Source: Citrus sinensis
Taxonomy: Eukaryota > Streptophyta > Magnoliopsida > Sapindales > Rutaceae
DNA: 64,000 nt
Direction: 5' to 3'
Assembly (NCBI RefSeq): GCF_022201045.2
Contig: NC_068556.1
Coordinates: 4,504,001-4,568,000 of the forward strand
This document shows, in pieces, positions 48,600 to 60,304 of this stretch (positions are counted from its first letter, which is position 1; each line of letters begins with the position of its first letter). The translations under genes were made by a program, and so were the position numbers. The notes under the pieces were generated by a model that searched no databases, was not told where the DNA came from, and saw nothing but the letters and a program-made list of their open reading frames with translations.

Positions 48600-49041
48600 A
48601 CCACAAGGAGACACATGATTTGAGACACATGTCTTAAGGAGAAAATAAGCCATAAAACTTAATTTAAAAAAAGTCCGAAAAAAAATCAATCATTGTACAT
48701 TGAGCAAAAATTTACATCAACAACACTAAAAAAAATTAAAAGATATTTAACATATATGCAACTTTTCAGTAAAATCAAATTGTAAATAAATGCTTTAATA
48801 CAATTTTAGGAACTTGCAATCAGCATTAATTTTTGCCCAAAAAAAAAGAAAAAGAAAAAATCGTGAACGTGACTCCAAGAAGAAAAAGGAAGACAAAGAA
48901 GTTGAATGGGTTTAAAATACTTTTATTTTTATTTTTAAATCAAAAGGCGGAAAATATACTTTTAATTTTTAAGTATTTATATTCGTGAAGCAAAAAAAAA
49001 ATGTTTACAGTACTTTTATTCATTTTAGTTTTTTTAAAAAA
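48600..49041. other. AT-rich intergenic stretch
   Basis: Homopolymer-rich AT sequence between the LTR-like block and the next MITE. No gene or transposon end recognised. Confidence 0.5.
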
Positions 49042-49455
49042 GAAAAATCATCATTCATATACCCTATGTTTGCTCTGTTATTAAAAATATTACAATATTT
49101 TGAGAGTGTATCAATCGTCCACCATTAGTTGACAAAATGTATTAGCCGACCACAAAACCGTTAGTTGCCGTTTGAAAGTTAACGGAATTACAGTGAATTG
49201 ACGATTTTACCCTTGAAAATTATCACTTGTATACCCTTAAATTCTCTTTTTATCACTTGTATACCCTTAAATTATCACTTGTATCACATGAAAAGACCAA
49301 ATTACCCTTTTGACGTCATCATACTTAAACGGCAACTAACGGTTTGGTGGTCAGCTGATACATTTTATCAATTTAGGGTGAAGGATTGATACACCCTCAA
49401 AGTGTTGTATTTTTTATAATAGAGTAAATTAAAGGTATACAAATGATAATTTCCC
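49042..49455. mobile_element. Mutator-like MITE, copy B of the 45079 family
   Basis: It shares, in opposite orientation, nearly all blocks of 45079-45465: catataccctatgtttgctc, gtgtatcaatcgtccaccat, aactaacggtttggtggtca, gataatttccct. The flanks are A-rich (taaaaaa on both sides), so the target duplication is plausible but not diagnostic. The middle has an extra duplicated tatcacttgtatacccttaa block. Confidence 0.82.
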
Positions 49456-50750
49456 TAAAAAAAATAAAAGCATCAAACAGTTATAGTTAAAATCTTTTAA
49501 ATTTTGTTTATGATAAATAAAAGTTTAGAGTTTAAAATAAGAGAATTATATTTGGAATAATGGGCATGTTATATGAGGGTGTTATGAGCCCATTTGAGAG
49601 TGCGGTGAGACGTCTGGGCTGCCAAAACCCAGCTACTAAAGTGTTTGGTAACACTTGTAGTTGGACTTTAGCAGCTTGGCAAATTTTTTTTCCCTGCTGT
49701 AGGTTAAATTACTAAATTAGCCTTATAAATTATTCCATTTTAATTTTATCCTCCACAATTTTAAACTTCATTTCAAAATTCAAATCGATTTTTTTTTTAA
49801 ACAAACCCTAAACGACCATTCTCATCAGCACGATTCCGACTGTGGGAGTTCCAATTGATGCGATTCCGACACCGGCCACTCTCATACGCCTCCGTCAGTG
49901 GTGCGTTTTCCTTTACTCGTTGTTCATTTTTTAGTGTTCCTTTACCCTATTACATGCAATTTTTATTTTCTTCCTTTTCATTCATAATATATTGGGGCTT
50001 TTGTTTAGAATAAATTGATGGGTGATGGGTCATGCGTGATTTACTTGCTTGTAACCACTGTTTTTATTGTAGTTTTTATTTTTGTAGCTGCTTTTTATAG
50101 GCATGCACAACCCCTGTTTGATGAAATTCCCCTAATAAAAATCCATTTCAAACTTCTTTGAGCATAGTTCATGCTCTACTATTTTAACAAGTTTCAATTT
50201 TGTTTATATTTACCTGTGAAATTTGTAATATATAGTATGCACTTATGAGTGGTATATGTTGTTTTCTTGAAGTTTATGTTTATGATATCTATTATCTGGG
50301 TTATGTTCATTTGCCTCAAATTCTGTAATTTTGATTTGAGTTTCTAGTTTTTTGTGTCATGGCAAAACTCAGACTTTAGATGTAGTTCTTGGTTATGATA
50401 ATTGTTTAGTTGAATTTCTTTGTTTCCTAGTCTGGTTTGTCTTTTGTTGCTTTATTGAATTGCTTGTAATTTTTTTTTCTATTCGTGGGCTATGATCATT
50501 ATTGTTTGTTGGAAAAGTATTTCAAGTAAACTAAATGTTTGATTAAAAGTATTTCAAGTAAAGTAAAGTAACAACTAAAGTAACTTGTTCTGGTTTGTTT
50601 TTTTTTTTAATTTTTTGATATCGAATTATTTTTCCTTGCACAATCCATAACAAGATTCTAGTAATTTTCTTAACTTATATATTCTTATTTTTCCTGTATT
50701 GTTGTTTAACAAAGAAATATATTTTTTTCTAGGTTTAAGTGTATGAAATT

Positions 50751-52049
50751 ATGTCTAGTAGCTCAACTAGTAAGGCTACCTAGAACCCCCAGACTTTAGA
50801 TGTATTTTGTGACTTATGCATTAAAGAGGTGAATGCTGGACATATTCCTAGGACTCATTTGACTTCCTAAGGATATTAAAATTTGATTCAGGAATTCACT
50901 AAAGAAACTAGATTATATTGCAACAAAACTCAAATGAAAAATAAATGGGATTCTCTTAGAACTGATTGAAAATTGTGGGAGAATTTGATTGGGAAGGAAA
51001 CTGGTTTAGGGTGGAATCATAGGTCAAGGATAGTTGATGCAAGTGAGGAATGGCGGTAGGGATGGCAAAACCTCGGGCCGGGTCCGGGTATTGCAATGAC
51101 CGAACCTTGCCCGGATGCAACCAGTCCATGTCCGGGTCCGAGCCTGGTTTTAATCCGGGTACCTGAATTTTATATTTTTTAATATTATATGTGTATATAT
51201 TTTTTATTTTTTGGTAATTTTATAAGTTTTAAATTTATTTCAATAAAATTTGACTTGAAAATATAAACTTTAAGTGTTTAAAACTTTATATATGTATAAT
51301 AAATGAGTCAAATAAATATAAATATTTAAAATAATATATATTTTATAATATTTTTTAATAAAATCCGAGTTCCGGGTTTATTAAGTGATGTCCAAGACCG
51401 ACCCGGCTTCATACCCAGGCCGGGTATTACCCGGCCCACAACACTTGGGTACGGTTCTGGTCCGGACCGGGCGGATATTTTTGCCACCTCTAAATGGTGG
51501 GAAAAGAAAATAAAGGAAAATCTGCAATTCAGTAGATTTTGGAAAAATGGTATTGATCCAGAGTTGGAGAAAATATTAAATTTAATGTTCATGAACACTG
51601 TGGCTACGGGTGAGCATGTTTGGGTTCCCTCATCTAGTTTTCCTTTAGAGAGTAATGACGCATCTGAATCTCTTCGTGTTGAGAGTACTGCTGACTCTGA
51701 TGAGTATATTGTGTCTGATGATAGTAAGGGAAGCAAAGGTAAAAGCGTGGCTGTAAAAGGGAACAAAGCAGAAGGTGCTGTAAAACTGTCAAGGCAACTT
51801 GATCGTCTCATTGATGCAGTAGAGAAAAGGAACACAACTTCAAACTCTCAAAATGATACAAGTGGGCAAGAGATTTATAAAGCATTGGAAGTGGTTGCTT
51901 CTTTACCAAACATTGAGGCTGGGAGTGAAGTGTGGTTATTTGCTAGTCAGTTGTTTATGGACAAAGTGAAAAGGAATTTATTTAATGAGATAGAAGATCC
52001 ACCAAATGTCAAATTGAAATGGCTTAATTATGAGAAAAATACAAAATGA
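50751..52049 (+). pseudogene. Harbinger-associated Myb/SANT-like protein, interrupted
   Basis: From the ATG at 50751 the reading MSSSSTSKAT is followed by several in-frame stops but keeps the family sequence: KEVNAGHIPRTHLTS, TKETRLYCNKTQMKNKWDSL, ETGLGWNHRSRIVDASEEWR. It is then cut by the hAT MITE at 51057-51492 and resumes KWWEKKIKENLQFSRFWKNG, ending at 52049. Two of the stops (ATCTAGAACCC-type contexts at AT*N and TD*KLW) fall where tryptophan is expected, i.e. G-to-A changes. In living elements this protein helps the transposase reach the nucleus and bind the ends. Confidence 0.82.
51057..51492 (-). mobile_element. hAT-type MITE, 436 bp, copy 2 (inverted relative to copy 1)
   Basis: Left end TAGGGATGGCAAAACCTCGG; reverse-complemented right end TAGAGGTGGCAAAAATATCC. 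Flanks AATGGCGG (51049-51056) and AATGGTGG (51493-51500) agree at seven of eight bases. It is exactly as long as copy 1 at 1152-1587 and aligns with it over its whole length in reverse. It splits a Myb/SANT-like coding region, so it arrived after that ORF was in place. Confidence 0.92.
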
Positions 52050-52334
52050 AAATGTATTGTATTTAGATTATGAAACAATATTTTGTAAATTACGTTTATG
52101 AATGAATACTTTTTATTTTGTCACTTATTACACTTTATATTTCATTTACAATGTATATAAATTGTTGCTATTGATTTATTTGTGCAAATTTCATTAATTA
52201 TGCAAAATTTTCTGAAATATATTCTTGATTATAAAATATGTCCATTGTTCTTACCATGAGGCTTATTTATGAAAATTTTTCTGGACTATTTGCTTGAGGA
52301 AAAATAATAGCATTGAAATGATTATTAATATATC

Positions 52335-52510
52335 TTCCATAATTATGTCTTAACTTTCTAGCAAGTTCTGGCTTTTGGCGTATAATCTCCTTCACAAAAT
52401 CCACATGCCCACGCATACATAATTAATGGATCCTGGTGAAGCAATTCTAACGAGGTAGGCATACTCCCTTTTAAAGCTGCTTCGTAAAGTATACTTTTCA
52501 TTGTTTCCAT
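52335..52510 (-). pseudogene. Ankyrin-repeat protein gene fragment inside the Harbinger-like element
   Basis: On the minus strand, MKSILYEAALKGSMPTSLEL followed by LHQDPLI matches the N-terminal start of plant ankyrin-repeat (often PGG-domain) proteins. In another frame GHVDFVKEIIRQKPELARKL follows directly. The part that normally lies between (…ETPLHVAALL…) is missing and the frame is shifted, so this is a processed fragment. It lies antisense to the transposon ORFs, between the Myb-like gene and the transposase. Confidence 0.78.
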
Positions 52511-53513
52511 ATCATGTGCTATTGATCTTTGTTTGCTGTGTGGGAAATTTTGCTTGCATAAATTAAAGACTAGCAGCTTGACATTCATACATGCAAAGCC
52601 TTGAGTAGACTTCTGGTCAATGTGAAAAAGAATAATTTATTTTATTCTTAATTTTTTTTTTCTGAAACTAGTATTCTACTTAATTCTAAAACTAGATAAT
52701 TTCCAATACAACTGTCATAACATAATACATCGTGGTATTACTGGACATAGAATTTATGACAAAATCTAGCTAATTTCTATAATTTATTTTGTAGAGGCAA
52801 ATCCCAAAATGAACTTGGATATAATAATGGGAATGATGGAATGTTAAAAAATTAATGCATGAGTGAACTTGGATATAATAACGGGCATCTGGCTTGAAAT
52901 TTTGAATTGGGGCCATGGGTATTGGAAACAAGGGTAAATTGCTTTGCCAACTGCAAAGCTATGACAGAGTATGCAATGCTTAGCTAGCAAGTGTATTTCC
53001 TCCAAAGAAGAAGCATGTAGCTTACGGATTCAAGTGTAATTGTCAAAGAGGCTAGAGACATCAACATATTTGTTAAAAGAAAATTAATTAATTTTTTTTA
53101 TATTTTTGATAAATTAACAAACAGTTTAAATTTGAAAATAGAATAGAAATAATAAAAATATATCTCATGGCTCATGGCTCATGGCTCATGGGCACAAGTA
53201 TTCTTAAACTATCTCTACAGTGTTTATTACATCATGCATTTTGACCATGACTAGCGAACAAACTTCATGTGTTTTCATGTTTTTTTTTATTCTTTTATTG
53301 AATGACGTTTCATATTTCAACAACGAATCTAATTACTTGTGCAATTATTTCATTATTCTCCCTTTTTTTTTTATGAACAATGCAGAATGAAATTCAAAAG
53401 ATTATTGCCAATCATGAATCTACTTTGAGAGTAGAGTTTGAATTCAGCCAGCTGGTAGTTTGAATTATCCCATTATAATTTTAGATAATCGGTTATAGGT
53501 TTGATCTAAAAAT

Positions 53514-54726
53514 ATGGATAATGATGAAGAGGAATTTGACCAGCTTGTTTGTGCAACAACTGTTTTGATGCATCATTATTATTTGACATTTATCCATAAG
53601 GAGCCTTGTATGACTTCTACTCAAACAGGGCATAAATGGTTGATAGAAATACTTGGTGGAAATGTAAACAGGTGCTTTAACATGTTCCGAATGAATAGTG
53701 ATGTATTTTTAAGATTATGTCACCGATTTAGAAGAAAATTATGGGTTAAAGAGTTCAAGGAAAACATGTGGCGCTGAGATGTTAGGAATGTTTTTGTATA
53801 TACTAGGACAAAGTGTAGGAAATCGGTCAACAATGGAGCGGTTCCAACATTCTGGTGAGACTATGAGTAAATATTTTGACAAGGTATTAGACAGTGTGTG
53901 TCATATGTCCGTAGATTTGATAAAACCATTGGATCCTAACTTTATTACCACTCCCAAAGAGATATCTGAAGATTTAAAATATATGCCTTACTTTAAGGTA
54001 ATTGACAAAATTAATTTAATTTATTATTTTTCTTTACAAACCTAACCACTTCATAAAGTGTAATGGTTGTATATAGCTTTGATATGCAATTCATATTTGC
54101 AGTGGCTGGTTGGGAAGGCAGTGCCCATGATGTAAGAGTATTTCAAACAACTATTACGAATCCTGCATTCAATTTTCCAAACCCTCCTCCAGGTTTTTGT
54201 TTCTAATTTTTTTTTATATACTTATTCAATTGATTAGATTGTGTTATTTATTTTTGTATTTTTTAATTTTAAGAAAATATTATTTAGTGATGCAGGATAT
54301 TCAGAGTTATGTGGGTACTTAGGACCATATAAGGGTGAAAGATATCACCTTCCTGAATTTCATAGAGGTAGTCAACCAATGGGTTATAAAGAATTGTTCA
54401 ACTACAAGCACTCTTCCTTGAGAAGTGTTATTGAGCGTACTTTTGGGGTTTAGAAGAATACATGAAAGATTTTACGAAATATGTCAAGCTATCCATTCAA
54501 GAAGCAGGTGAAAATAGTTATTGCTACCATGGCCTAGCATAATTATATCAGAAGATATTCACAAATTCATGATCATTTTGATGAAATGACGAATGAATCA
54601 AGTCATAGTATTAGCGAACATATTGTATCTCATGAAGAAAATTATGAAACAATTGATAGCACAACTCAAGATATAATAATCTTGAGAGATGACATTGCTG
54701 TGAGTTTAATGGAGGCACAACAATAG
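53514..54726 (+). pseudogene. PIF/Harbinger DDE transposase, broken
   Basis: Recognisable blocks in order: helix-rich N-terminus (FRMNSDVFLRLCHRF, 53514-53777), GNRSTMERFQHSGETMSKYF (53779 on), FDMQFIFAVAGWEGSAHDVR near 54080-54135 with the second catalytic Asp, DAGYSELCGYLGPYKGERYH near 54291, and the catalytic Glu region SVIERTFGV near 54430. The C-terminus runs in a shifted frame to the stop at 54726. The block with the first catalytic Asp (usually ..AIDGTH..) is missing after 54000, where intron-like AT sequence intervenes. It cannot encode an active enzyme. Confidence 0.87.
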
Positions 54727-55080
54727 AAATATTTATACGAATTTTGTAATTAATTAAATTTTAATTTTATTATATTTTGTTGTTTGATTTTTATTAGATA
54801 TATTTGGTATAATAAATACTCGATTAATCATATCATGTACAAACCAAAGTAATTTGGAGAAGCATATAATCATATCATGTACATTGCCCTGTTGGCATTG
54901 TCAATAATAATTATTTATAATTGGCCCCATGATATGTTTTAAAAATTATTTATTACAACTTGTGCAAAAAATTAAATTTGATTTATTAAATATTAATCTA
55001 ATATGTAAAGTAATAAATCATAATTGTATGTCAATAAAATAATTCAAAGAATGAAAAATAATTGATTTGTTAACAATTAA

Positions 55081-55719
55081 AAATAATGTTATTTAAAATT
55101 AATTATTACAAATATTATCTACTCCACAACTATTAAAATTTACCAAACACCATCAATAGTTGTAGTTTAAAAGTTACAGCACCTTTACTAAACACCATCA
55201 GCAGCTGTAGATTTTAAGCTGCATCACCTTTATCAAACACCATTAGCTTCTACTCCACCGCTGTAGCTTTTACTACACAACAGCTGCAGCTTAAAATAAT
55301 GTTATTTAAAATTAATTATTACAAATATTATCTACTCCACAACTATTAAAATTTACCAAACACCATCAATAGTTGTAGTTTAAAAGTTACAGCACCTTTA
55401 CTAAACACCATCAGCAGCTGTAGATTTTAAGCTGCATCACCTTTATCAAACACCATTAGCTTCTACTCCACCGCTGTAGCTTTTACTACACAACAGCTGC
55501 AGCTTAAAATAATGTTATTTAAAATTAATTATTACAAATATTATCTACTCCACAACTATTAAAATTTACCAAACACCATCAATAGTTGTAGTTTAAAAGT
55601 TACAGCACCTTTACTAAACACCATCAGCAGCTGTAGATTTTAAGCTGCATCACCTTTATCAAACACCATTAGCTTCTACTCCACCGCTGTAGCTTTTACT
55701 ACACAACAGCTGAAGCTTA
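55081..55719. repeat. 213-bp tandem repeat, three copies
   Basis: Copies start at 55081, 55294 and 55507 with an exact 213-bp period and almost no differences. Each unit itself contains related sub-blocks (taccaaacaccatcaatagt, tactaaacaccatcagcagc, tatcaaacaccattagcttc) of about 55 bp. The third copy changes at ctgaagctta and runs into the right end of the element. Near-identity shows recent expansion or an assembly effect. Confidence 0.95.
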
Positions 55720-55751
55720 AAAGTTACAACACCCCACTCCCAAACACACCC

Positions 55752-57479
55752 TATGTTTATTGGTTCATAAAAAATGTTCTCTAAAGTAATTCATATAGAT
55801 AATTTTATATTTAATAATTTTATTGAAATAAGGGTGTACAGAATGATTTTTAGAGTACAATATAAATAATCCTACGCTTTCATTATTTTCCCGAGATACT
55901 GATTAATTAAAGATAACAACCGTGTGAATTTTATTTATATAGAAAAGAATATTCAATTGTCACTATTAATGCAGGAGGATTGAATATATTTTAAAACACA
56001 ATTTTTTTAAATTCCAGCAGCAATGCAATGCCGACGGATGAAATTGCCATTTCTTCCAGCAGCAAAGCCAAAAGCTTAATAAATGCTCAGATTCCATGCC
56101 ACCAACAAACCAATTGAATTATATATCAGAAATTAACCAAAATTCATGTGACAACACATTTTAGAATTTGTTTTCTTCTACAAATTAGGCTAGAAATTAT
56201 CTTTGTGATACACTTCATGAAACACTCCACTAGCTACTCTTTATTAAATATAAAATGTATCAATTAAAGTGTGCATTTACTCTTATAATTAGTAAAGAAA
56301 AACGCGTACAAATGTTCAACGGACATAATTGTACGCCTAGAGGATTTATAAGGTGTTTTTTACTAGAGGAGTCGTTGAATGAGCCTAAAGGAGTGCGAAT
56401 ATTAGAGATATCATAAGCATAAATTGTTTTGGGGTTTATTAGAGGTGAAAATTAAATCTATGCATCTTATTTATAGATGCTGAGTAAGCAGTTGAGGGTA
56501 TATATGGATAAAATAAAGAAATAATGGGCATGCTTATTGTTCAAACATGCGCCAAAGGCCCAGGAGCTCACAAACTTAAAAAGACTGAAATATCCCTACC
56601 TTCGGAGGGAGAACTCCAATAGAGTTGTGCCATGTGGCACGGTGACGAAATTACCCCGACACAGTCCATATATAACCGCTTAAGGTTTGCACTCTAAGGC
56701 CAGGTTCAAACACACTCGCTAAAAAAGGACCATGTCTTCTTCAACCTGAAGCACAAAGACTAACTTGAGCGTCGATGAGCGTCTAAGTGTAATTTCTATC
56801 CACCTCTAACCTCTGTTTCTTCTCGTTAACCTCTATGTGAATATGAATGAACGTAGATGACCAGAGAATCAAGCAGCTCTGCTGGTACTAGAGTGACAAT
56901 ATTTATCCCAATGAGTTTCTTTGAAAATTCTAAGCAACAACACAGAAACCTTCAAAAGACCTAACAGCTATATAACTCAAGACTTGGAAGGTTGATGTGA
57001 TGATATACTTGAAAAAGAAGCATGTGATAATTAAACAATAATTAAAATTAAACTCTACGAATGAAAGTTGCCAAAGCAACCTCTCAGCCTCAAGAAACAG
57101 CCATGCATTTATTTTTCGAAAATGAAGATGTCGGTGAAAATTATGCGTACACGACGAGTGAGTGAGATCTTCACAAAATGGTTTTTGACAATCCTCTGAT
57201 TTGGTTTATTACGAAACATTGCCTGAACCACAAAAGTTGAAAAATAACTGAAAATAAATTTATTCTGTAAATGTTCAATTCAGCACATATACAAAGAGGA
57301 GAAAATTGGTTAACATTAGTATCCTGATATATTTACTACAGCAGAAGAAGAAGCCATTGTTTGGTCAGTAATGTTCTTTCAGTTGCCTGAAAGCTATTTA
57401 CAGAATCCTCTTAAACAAACAAAGACAACGAAGGAATATGAAAAACTGAATTTTTTTTTTCACTTTTGCAATCAATTTC
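55752..57479. other. Intergenic DNA with an LTR-like fragment and the gene's 3' flank
   Basis: About 56570-56860 has LTR features: TATA-like tatataaccgc near 56671 and ttgagcgtcgatgagcg then cacctctaacctctg near 56765-56810. These echo gagcgtcggagtgtgaacg and cacctctaacctcta of the LTR at 506-2241, so it is probably a worn LTR of a related family. From 56884 to 57479 is the 3' flank of the next gene, duplicated at 40964-41860. No other gene seen. Confidence 0.5.
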
Positions 57480-59427
57480 TTAGTCATACAATCCTTCGTG
57501 CTCCCATACGTCCACTAGCAAATCAACCATTTCCTGTCAGTTAAATTTCCAATTAGCAACCAAGCAGCTAGCTTCACATAAGCTTAAATAATTTACCGCT
57601 GGCTCTTGTACCACAATGGGAAGTGTGTTCGGAGAGGGAGGCATCTTTTATGCGCACCCCAGCTCCCAAGAAAAATAAAAAAATGGAAATTTCTAAAGAC
57701 ATCATGTTAGGTACAAACTTACAGAGAGAGGGATGGGCCTGGGAAAAGGATTTTTGGTCCCAAGTAAACTTTCATAAGTTGCAGGCCAACTGCTAAGAGC
57801 CAAAAAGTCTAAAGTGCTGAGAAAAGAAAGTGAGAAAAACTAAGCAGAAAAACTAGCCACAAGGATATTGCTTGAGAAAGAGATATGACAGTCAATGACT
57901 AAAACACTTTTACTATTCTTTACTCATTTCTCCTCACTTGATTCAATTTTTTGTGGTCACAAAATATGTATCATAAATCAATCAAAGGAAATATAAATAC
58001 TATGTACACACAAAGGCAATGCAGTATTAGTAAGATGAAAGTATGCTGTCGACTCAACCGAATTGCCGGACAGAAGCTTCAGAAATGAGTACAGAAAAAG
58101 CAGTAAAGGTAAGCACCTTGATTTGGATTCCCAGCTTTGTTGAGTTCGATTTTCTGACTTGCTACTTCCAATCCACTGCATTCTGACCTGATTCCAGAGA
58201 ATAAGACCTGCAATTAATGTTATATCAGCATCAGCATCTCTAAATTTGATCTAACAAATCTAATATCACGATCAAGAAAGCAGCCAAACTATTGTGACTA
58301 AAACATCTTGAGCCAGTGTCAAATAAGTAGAGCCATAAATTCAGTATCCAAACAACTATAAAACACTTTAACCCCAGGTACACAATATCACAGAAGATAC
58401 ACAAGACAAGCCATATTTTGCTAGCAATTTATCAGAATAGTAAAGATAAAATAAAAATAAAACTTGCCATGATTGACAAAATCAGAATTGCTACTGGTGC
58501 CACTACAGTGATTGAGGGTCTGGTTTGATGTACTGATGGATGAAATACTTCTCTGAGATTGAACTGCGCTGTTTTCCAGATCACATGTGCTTGTGCTCCA
58601 AAAATCATCAGATATGCTAGGTTTTTTCACTGCCCGCCCTTGAATTCGCAATCCCTTTGTCGGCTCATCCACAGCAATGATTGGTGTGGACTTAGTGCAG
58701 CACCCAAAACAACCACTGCGCTGTTACAATCGGATTAAACCATATACCCAGATACAGTAGGTACTCTACTAGCAGCAAATCTATTCAACCGTGGCGGATG
58801 GTATTAAACTTAAAATTCTGAGACCATATTGGACAACATTGCATGATACAAACACATTAAAAATCATTTGAAAAGGGATCAACAACAGCAAGACCACAAC
58901 CTTGTCTAGGTTCAAGAAACTGGATGAACTAGATGACAACAAGAACCAGCACCCATCGAACTAACAGAAAATTTAGCAGCCAGCTACTTGCTAAGAGTTC
59001 AAGAGCAAGTGTTCAAAACGACTCCCACACATCAAGAAACTGAAAAATGAAGAAAAATCAGTATCGAAACCGAATGAAGTAAAGGATTAGCTCAACTTCT
59101 AATAAGTAGCTCGCTCAAAACAAAGAATAAAAAGAGTAACTTGTTAGCCACTTCATCAAATTAAGTTAAAAATTATCAATTCATTAAATGCTTAAAAAAT
59201 TGAATCATCCTTCTATAAATAGTAAGATAAATTAAGAAACCAAAATAAAGTCAAACTTGTAATTGTAAATACACAGCACACGAGTCAACGCAACCTTTCA
59301 GTAGAATTAATACCGGAAACTATTCAAATACCAAAGCAGCAGATTCACACCGTCTCCATCAAAATCAAGCGAAAATAAACAATTGATTGAAGAAAAAAAT
59401 AAATAGGAATCCGATTACTTACCCCAT
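57480..59427 (-). CDS. Gag1-like clamp domain protein (DUF4050-type), five exons
   Basis: Small plant protein of unknown biochemical role. Exons on the minus strand: 59423-59427 (ATGGG only), 58468-58715, 58117-58207, 57723-57792, 57480-57533; total 155 residues. The N-terminus MGGCFGCCTKSTPII carries a Gly2 and Cys cluster typical of N-myristoylated, S-acylated membrane anchors. The middle is Ser/Thr-rich (SQRSISSISTSNQT). The C-terminus has the conserved clamp region: DFVNHGLILWNQVRMQW, then SWPATYESLLGTKNPFPRPI and EMVDLLVDVWEHEGLYD. The second intron appears to be GC-AG (caatcatg/gcaagt). Everything joins in frame and looks intact. The family name rests on the conserved LWN..R..W and PFPRPIPL..M...L..VWE.EGLYD pattern. 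Confidence 0.88.
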
Positions 59428-60304
59428 GCAAGCGAGAAAGTGATCGATCCAAGTGTAAGGAGTCACCATATAACAACTCTTGCGTGGAAACTAAGAACAA
59501 ATCTCTGAAATTGAAATACAATTATAATAATAATAATAATAATTCTGTAGGGGTGCGGGATTAATAAGACTTTGTCTTGTCTGTGTAGACTCTGTTTCGT
59601 TTTATCCTCAAACTTAAAACAGCCCTTTTATTTATTTATTTATTTATTTGTTTGTTTATTTATTTGAATTATTGTTGTCGCTATTGCTGTTGCGGTTCTT
59701 TCTTCCACTTGCGACATTCCTGCTGCCAATTTGATGGTTTAAAAAACCCGTGGTGAAGCGATTGGTCGATGAATTGTGTGCGGTAGCTTGCTTAACTTGC
59801 AGTAAAGTAATTAATTAAAATAACTTCCAAATCCTAAACTACCGACAGAATCACTGATATTATATGTTATTGAATTTGACGACGAGGATTATCCAACGTG
59901 TATAACAAATAGACATTTATTATTTATTATTCTTTTCTCCTCAGTAAAAGTCCAGTCCAGCATACTATTTTGGGTTTTGAAAATCAAGTTCTGCTGCACC
60001 TCGTGGACTCACAATGGGCTTCGGAACCAGCCCAGTAGCAAGTCCATCTACGACAACAGGCGATGTTAAACGGAACGTGTCAGTGCAGGTGAGCAGAATT
60101 TTAAACGAAACAACGTACCATCACAGCCGATTGCCGGTATCTTATTTATTAGCAGTGGTAGTATGTTACGTACATGTCACCTAAAATCAAAGAGTTACAG
60201 AATGTAAAACAGCTGAGCTATCATGAGCGAATAATCAAAGCATATTCATGCCAAGGCAGCAAAATTTTTTTATTAAAAATATTAAATTAAATTTGTGATC
60301 TAAG
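59428..60304. other. Promoter / 5' leader of the clamp gene and bL36 3' flank
   Basis: Short simple repeats (AAT run near 59525-59542; TTTA run at about 59624-59665) and no recognisable coding region. The minus-strand gene at 57480-59427 starts here, so its promoter is expected in this stretch. Confidence 0.55.

Larger units (their letters stand above)
45780..48600. mobile_element. Likely LTR with tandem-repeat U3, interrupted by another LTR
   Basis: The stretch starts with degenerate repeats built on ggtccattctttacaaaga (45780-46515). It resumes after an insertion with a second series built on ttctacggaatgcRcctatg (47870-48200). It then shows LTR-leader features: a TATA-like tatataaagacc near 48413, CTCTCTCTAAA and acttgagcatcagagag near 48520. 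The layout matches the first LTR family (repeat-filled U3, TATA, TTGAGCGTCGGAG motif) but the sequence differs. Ends were not fixed; this is an inference from layout. Confidence 0.5.
49586..55751 (+). mobile_element. Decayed PIF/Harbinger-like transposon, about 6.2 kb
   Basis: It contains the two protein types expected of this superfamily in the same orientation: a Myb/SANT-like protein (50751-52049) and a DDE_4 transposase (53514-54726). The left end GAGCCCATTTGAGAGTGCGG and the reverse-complemented right end GGGTGTGTTTGGGAGTGGGG are similar, and TAT lies just outside each end; the family usually duplicates a 3-bp TWA site. Inside are a nested hAT MITE (51057-51492), a fragment of an ankyrin gene (52335-52510, minus) and a 213-bp triplication (55081-55719). 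Both ORFs are disabled. End assignment is moderately certain. Confidence 0.78.
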
